Shown in pieces: positions 7,328-10,333 of a stretch of DNA of 10,333 bases. The position numbers and the translations under genes are program-made. The stretch covers positions 1-10,333 of the forward strand of contig DFYS01000122.1 of assembly GCA_002383405.1 (NCBI GenBank), written 5' to 3'. The stretch comes from Moorella sp. UBA4076 (GTDB taxonomy: Bacteria; Bacillota; DSM-521; Neomoorellales; Neomoorellaceae). Within the stretch, counting starts at the first letter, position 1. Each line of letters starts with the position of its first letter. Under the pieces are notes generated by a model. It saw only the letters and a program-made list of their open reading frames with translations. It was not told where the DNA came from and searched no databases.

Positions 7328-7636
7328 ATGGAAAAACGGAGGATGAAACTTGCGCGGTTAAAGGCGGAGCTGGTCGCCGTGGGAGACCTGGCCCTGGGCG
7401 CTGTAGGGCCAGCTATAAATCCGGCTCTTATGGCCGGGACCGGCGAGACAGCAACTGCTTTTGCCACCATGATGGCCAGCGACCTGGCGGTTAAGGTTGC
7501 CTACGGCCGGGAAAACGGGTTAGCCATGGCCGCCCAGGTCCAGGGCCAGCCCCTGGTCCGGGTGCGGGAGACTATGGACTATCTAGCAACCGCCATCCAG
7601 CAGCAAACACCCTTCTCCGAGCTGGCCCTGGCCTGA
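7328..7636 (+). CDS. Hypothetical protein, last gene of the hdr/qmo-like unit
   Basis: I do not recognise this protein. From the ATG at 7328 it has 102 residues: a basic N-terminus (EKRRMKLARLKAEL), an Ala/Gly-rich middle (DLALGAVGPAINPALMAGTGETATAFATMMASDL is split here as a description only), then a charged helical end with RVRETMDYLATAIQQQ. It has no cysteine motif and no clear signal peptide or long membrane span. The start is uncertain. A GTG at 7304 in the same frame has no ribosome-binding site, and the ATG at 7343 is directly abutted by CGGAGG. It begins 40 bases after the fusion gene and is followed by a strong terminator, so it is probably co-transcribed. Codon use is like its neighbours, which favours a real gene. 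Confidence 0.6.
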   Translation: MEKRRMKLARLKAELVAVGDLALGAVGPAINPALMAGTGETATAFATMMASDLAVKVAYGRENGLAMAAQVQGQPLVRVRETMDYLATAIQQQTPFSELALA

Positions 7637-7672
7637 CAGCCCCTTGCCGCAGCCGCTTATACCCTGCCTGTT

Positions 7673-7708
7673 AAAAAAGCAGCGCCACAGGGCGCTGCTT
7701 TCTTTTTA
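7673..7708 (+). terminator. Rho-independent terminator ending the hdr/qmo-like operon
   Basis: GCAGCGCC (7679-7686) and GGCGCTGC (7691-7698) form a perfect 8-bp GC-rich stem with loop ACAG. It is followed by TTTCTTTTT and preceded by six A residues. It lies 42 bases after the stop of the hypothetical gene. The A run before the stem lets it also work for minus-strand transcripts, such as any read-through from the nuclease gene. Confidence 0.92.
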
Positions 7709-7864
7709 TCCCCGGGAGAACTAACCTGTTACATGCATGATGGCAGGTGCAACTTCTTTCAATTCAGGCTAATTCTTACAGATATTTCCGGCTTGCGGAC
7801 AACAAGGATAAAACCTGCAACCCATGGCACCGGAAACATCTCAGGAAACAATTGATCAATGGAT

Positions 7865-7904
7865 GGCGGGTCAAATGACAGTAATGGCTGCCATCAGACC
7901 CGCC
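7865..7904. other. Hairpin between the convergent operons
   Basis: GGCGGGTC (7865-7872) and GACCCGCC (7897-7904) form a perfect 8-bp stem. The loop holds a second inverted pair, ATGGC-T-GCCAT. It lies just past the end of the nuclease gene, but neither strand has a U-tract after it, so it is at best a weak or RNA-stabilising structure. A 10-base palindrome, ATTGATCAAT, sits beside it at 7851-7860. The rest of the 7709-7939 interval shows nothing I can assign. Confidence 0.35.
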
Positions 7905-7939
7905 GCGCTCTCGCCGATAACAGTACGTCACTGTCAGCG

Positions 7940-8890
7940 CTAAATTAACCGGGTCAATTCCGCAACATCGGTTACCTTAACACTCTTTCTTAGGAGTACT
8001 TTTAATTTCTCCAGGTTCTCAATCATGGCCAGCTTCTGCTTGATGGAATCATCGACTACCCCAAAGCGCTCTTCCAGGACTTCAATAATAGCCTCCCTGG
8101 TACTTTCCAGCTTCCCTTCTTCCCGCCACGGCCTGCCGATATACTTCAGTTGCAGGGACATCTCCTTCCACCTCCGCAGGGTTTCGTTGAATTCTTCCAG
8201 CTCCTGGGGGCTGTACATGCCCTCCAGGTAATAGCCAAGCATGGTAAGAATCTTGTCTATGTATTCTTGTTCTACCTTGAGTGCCACCAGCCTCCGGGCT
8301 ATGGCAGTGACCATCTCACCGGGGGTCATTTGGGTCCGCGTAAAGGGCAACAGCGGCCATATCCCAGGTTGATTGCTGCTCAGCAGCTCAGCATCCTTAA
8401 GACGGTTCACCTTAAATACCAGGCAGGTAAAGGTGGCAATGGCAACGGTAGTTTCCGGCAGTCCTAGCTGCATCATGGGGTACGTCTGCCAGGTTACGGG
8501 CTTACCCTCTGTTCTTTCTTTGTTGTAATCTACCAGTATAGGCAGGATGGTCAATCCGTGTTTACGCTTTAACAGCACGGCATACTCCCACATCCGCTCC
8601 CAGATATTTGGGTCATGGGAATGCTGGAATTCCTGAAGGACGCCGATGCTGCTGCCGTTTCCAAGGACTATTTTTACCACATGGTCACTTTCTACCCAGC
8701 TGCGAAAGGTTTCCTTCACGTTTTCTTTATCGAGCAGGGTTACTTCCCGGGGTTCCAGGCCGGGTAGCAGAAACTTGAGAAAATCCCTGGTAAAATGGGT
8801 GGCCGCTGCCTTGTCACCCAGGTCCCAGTAATTGGGCAAACGTTCTTTGGCCTTTAATTCTGTTGATGCGTTTTCTACTTCTAGCTTCAT
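7940..8890 (-). CDS. Rpn/PD-(D/E)XK nuclease family protein (transposase-related)
   Basis: A 316-aa protein of the PD-(D/E)XK 'Rpn/transposase_31-like' group, linked in the literature to RecA-independent recombination and defence-like roles. The nuclease core lies near residues 30-125. It shows FLKFLLPG, then D69 (SDHVVKI), then QEFQ with E87 and Q89 as the expected catalytic E-x-Q, then ERMWEYAVLLKRKHG and ILPILVDY. The C-terminus has the charged GKLESTREAIIEVLEERFG helix common in this family. The ATG at 8890 has AAAGGAG 8 bases upstream. The open frame extends farther back to about 9190, but that part runs into the right end of the IS element and a terminator, so I leave it out. A candidate sigma-H promoter lies directly upstream. 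It stands alone between two terminator regions. Confidence 0.85.
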   Translation of the reverse strand: MKLEVENASTELKAKERLPNYWDLGDKAAATHFTRDFLKFLLPGLEPREVTLLDKENVKETFRSWVESDHVVKIVLGNGSSIGVLQEFQHSHDPNIWERMWEYAVLLKRKHGLTILPILVDYNKERTEGKPVTWQTYPMMQLGLPETTVAIATFTCLVFKVNRLKDAELLSSNQPGIWPLLPFTRTQMTPGEMVTAIARRLVALKVEQEYIDKILTMLGYYLEGMYSPQELEEFNETLRRWKEMSLQLKYIGRPWREEGKLESTREAIIEVLEERFGVVDDSIKQKLAMIENLEKLKVLLRKSVKVTDVAELTRLI

Positions 8891-8947
8891 TCTACCAACT
8901 CCTTTACTACCTGTCGAGAAGTAATTAATGTTTAAGCTATAGAATAA

Positions 8948-8976
8948 TTGTTCGACACAGGGTCGATTTTTCCTGC
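8948..8976 (-). promoter_or_regulatory. Candidate sigma-H promoter with an overlapping Spo0A box
   Basis: On the minus strand GCAGGAAAA (8976-8968) fits the sigma-H -35 pattern RNAGGAWWW. GTCGAACAA (8956-8948) fits the -10 pattern RNNGAATWW except for a C at the T. The 11-base spacing is correct for sigma-H. The same bases include an exact 0A box, TGTCGAA (8957-8951). Transcription would start about 50 bases before the nuclease ATG. It is a pattern match only. Confidence 0.45.
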
Positions 8977-9024
8977 TTAAGTTACTCTCTACGAACAAAC
9001 TTTTTGTTGTATTGCGGACCCACG

Positions 9025-9062
9025 AAAAAACAAGCAGGGTGGTACTAAGTACCATCCTGCTT
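9025..9062 (-). terminator. Intrinsic terminator just outside the IS right end
   Basis: The arms at 9032-9045 and 9049-9062 form a stem of 14 pairs with one G-T wobble and the loop TAA. On the minus strand it is followed by a G and then six T residues (9030-9025). On the plus strand TTTT follows, so it may act both ways. It sits 25 bases beyond the element's end and would stop transcripts leaving tnpB or its guide RNA before they reach the nuclease gene. Confidence 0.85.
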
Positions 9063-9086
9063 TTACTACTTTCTGTCCACCTATGT

Positions 9087-9292
9087 GTGAACCTCCCCTG
9101 ACTGAAGTCAGAGGCTTCCGGGTTAATTCCCGGAACTTCGTGCCTGCCCCGGGTACGCGTGCACCAAAGTGATCGAGCCGTAGGCTCCACTTATAGGTGC
9201 CGTATCTTACCGGGTGCAAACACCAGCGGGTTCGAGCCTGATCTGCGCCGGCATATAGCCGGCGCAGACGCCCCGCCATTGCTGACGGGGGC
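9087..9292 (-). ncRNA. Probable omega RNA (reRNA) of TnpB
   Basis: TnpB proteins use an RNA transcribed from the 3' end of tnpB through the right end, with the flanking DNA as guide. This stretch has no gene and is rich in stems: TCTGCGCCGGC (9242-9252) with GCCGGCGCAGA (9258-9268), an 11-bp perfect stem right after the tnpB stop; GGTG-TTTG-CACC farther on; TTCCGGG (9116-9122) with CCCGGAA (9129-9135); and the terminal hairpin at 9095-9114. The scaffold probably ends at 9087 and the guide would begin at 9086. The 5' boundary is uncertain and may lie inside tnpB. Confidence 0.6.
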
Positions 9293-10333
9293 TTAAGCAT
9301 AGCGTAACCGGAACTTCTGGCCGATATTTCTGGTGGCCAGCCAGTCGGCGTGAACGCCGTGCAAGCCGCAGTTGGAACATTGTGCCAGGGTTACTCCATG
9401 GGGTTTTCCCGGCAAATAGCGTTCTATGCTTAATAAACCGCAGTTCGGGCAGCGCCTGGAGGTGTCCCTGGGGTTAACGCGACAAACGATAATCCCCTGG
9501 TGCAGTGCTTTGTATTGGGTGTACTGAAAGATGCGGCCTTTGACCCAGTAACCCAGCTTCTGGTTCATCCGGTGGGAACGCGTCCCTTTCTCCGGGCGCA
9601 GGTTTTTAAGATGCTCAAAGACGATTATTTTGGCGCCGTGTTGCGCCGCCAAGTCTACGATGCGCCGGGATACCTGGTGGGCGATGTCGCCCACCAGGTT
9701 TTTAACTTTGTCCCACAGGTCTTTAGCAAACCGTTCGCCTTCAGGGATAATTCCGGTTTCCTTTTGCAGCCGGACGATTCTTTCCAGGTACTGCTTCCTA
9801 AGGTGGCTGTCTTTAGCCCCGGAGATAAACTCCGTGGCCAGGACCCTGCCTTCAGCATCCTGGATGGTCATTACCGCGTGGTGGTTAAGCCCGAGGTCAA
9901 CGGCCAGGATACGGATATCCTTGTCTTGCATCAGCGCCGCCGCCGGGCGCAAGTCCCGTCTTTCTTGCAGGAAAAGGGGTATATGCACTTCCCAGCCGTT
10001 CTTTTTCTGCACCAAGGTGGGGGAACCTGCAGCATACCCCGCCGGGATCTCCCACGGACTGGCCAGGGCAACTTTACGGTAGATGTATGTAGTACCCGTT
10101 GCGACTTTGAACAACAGATGCCGCTCGTCCAGCACCTTGAATTCGGTGCCGTAGTATGTCAGCCAGGACCGTGAGGTTTCGGGGAACTGGGGCGGCCTTT
10201 CCGTGAAGCGGATGGGCTTCTTCCCGACCGCTGCCCGGCGCTCATTTCTCTCTTCAGCGCTCGATTTTGCCCTTTGCCAGCGACGGTAGTTTTCCCGCCA
10301 GGCCAGGGCCAGGCCATAGCTTGCCGCGATGGC
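9293..10333 (-). CDS. tnpB: TnpB, IS605 OrfB-family RNA-guided nuclease (partial, N-terminus off window)
   Basis: The frame is open from the right edge to the TAA at 9293, giving 346 visible residues of a protein usually near 400. Visible parts in order: a basic helical region (WRENYRRWQRAKSS), a beta-rich wedge-type region, and the RuvC core. RuvC motif I is ILAVDLGLNHH with the Asp at about 9898-9896. Motif II is IIVFEHLKNL with the Glu at about 9616-9614. Motif III is HADWLATRNIG with the Asp at about 9346-9344. A zinc finger, CPNC and CSNC, lies between motifs II and III, behind the family hallmark VNPRDTSRRC. All catalytic and zinc residues are present, so nothing visible disables it. 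The GTG at 10135 is internal, because the conserved reading continues upstream to the edge. TnpB cleaves DNA guided by the omega RNA and helps keep the element in place. Confidence 0.93.
   Translation of the reverse strand, partial: AIAASYGLALAWRENYRRWQRAKSSAEERNERRAAVGKKPIRFTERPPQFPETSRSWLTYYGTEFKVLDERHLLFKVATGTTYIYRKVALASPWEIPAGYAAGSPTLVQKKNGWEVHIPLFLQERRDLRPAAALMQDKDIRILAVDLGLNHHAVMTIQDAEGRVLATEFISGAKDSHLRKQYLERIVRLQKETGIIPEGERFAKDLWDKVKNLVGDIAHQVSRRIVDLAAQHGAKIIVFEHLKNLRPEKGTRSHRMNQKLGYWVKGRIFQYTQYKALHQGIIVCRVNPRDTSRRCPNCGLLSIERYLPGKPHGVTLAQCSNCGLHGVHADWLATRNIGQKFRLRYA

Larger units (their letters stand above)
9087..10333 (-). mobile_element. IS200/IS605-type element, right-end part (left end off window)
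   Basis: The right end is placed at 9087, after TTCAC (9091-9087 on the minus strand). This is preceded by the subterminal hairpin CCTCTGAC-TTCA-GTCAGGGG (9114-9095, one G-T wobble), the imperfect palindrome typical of IS200/IS605 right ends. Such elements have no terminal inverted repeats and make no target duplications. The TnpB gene fills the rest to the window edge. TnpA is not in view; the element may be TnpB-only. The exact boundary is inferred by pattern. Confidence 0.7.

Noticed and set aside
7851..7904. Palindrome and hairpin as an attachment site or IS end
   Set aside because: There is no matching second copy in the window and no integrase; a structural element is the most that can be said.
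8891..9190. N-terminal extension of the nuclease frame
   Set aside because: It would cross a strong terminator and the IS right end, and the family starts near the ATG at 8890 with a good ribosome-binding site.
8891..9300. CRISPR-like array near the hairpins
   Set aside because: The hairpins differ from each other and there are no regularly spaced identical repeats.
9500..10174. Plus-strand open frame of 224 codons opposite tnpB
   Set aside because: It is the mirror of a clear TnpB gene with all catalytic motifs, and there is no sign of its own start signals.

Overview
The window looks like chromosomal DNA from a moderately GC-rich, anaerobic, thermophilic clostridium. The Moorella group (Thermoanaerobacterales) is my best guess. 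This rests on protein style, strong AGGAGG-type ribosome binding sites, a soluble heterodisulfide-reductase (Hdr)-like system and a candidate sigma-H promoter. The genus is an inference; no marker gene is present.

Left part (1-1603, minus strand): an iron-uptake operon, feoA followed by FeoB encoded as two separate proteins. The first is a complete GTPase plus regulatory-helix protein. The second is the membrane part, which starts at a GTG and runs off the left edge. Upstream lies about 650 bases without a gene. It holds a strong hairpin, a terminator-like hairpin whose better U-tract faces feoA, and two short inverted repeats that could be operators.

Middle part (2181-7707, plus strand): the main metabolic unit. 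A near-consensus sigma-A promoter precedes the remnant of a MerR/HspR-like regulator broken by a stop codon. Two large flavin/iron-sulfur genes follow, 7 bases apart. The first (412 aa) joins an HdrC-type ferredoxin domain to a DsrK/HdrD-type CCG domain. The second (1170 aa) is one chain holding a QmoA-like flavoprotein, a long low-complexity linker and a QmoB/HdrA-like flavoprotein with two [4Fe-4S] motifs and a C-terminal MvhD-like domain. Electrons could pass within one soluble complex between a thiol/disulfide-type site on the small protein and a partner docking at MvhD. No hydrogenase, formate dehydrogenase, sat/apr gene or membrane QmoC is visible, so the partners are unknown. A small unrecognised gene ends the unit before a strong terminator.

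Right part (7940-10333, minus strand): an accessory region. It has a PD-(D/E)XK (Rpn-type) nuclease gene behind a candidate sigma-H promoter. It also has the 3' part of an IS200/IS605-type element: a TnpB gene with all RuvC catalytic residues and the zinc finger visible, its probable omega RNA/right end, and an intrinsic terminator just outside the element. The element's left end and any TnpA lie beyond the window.
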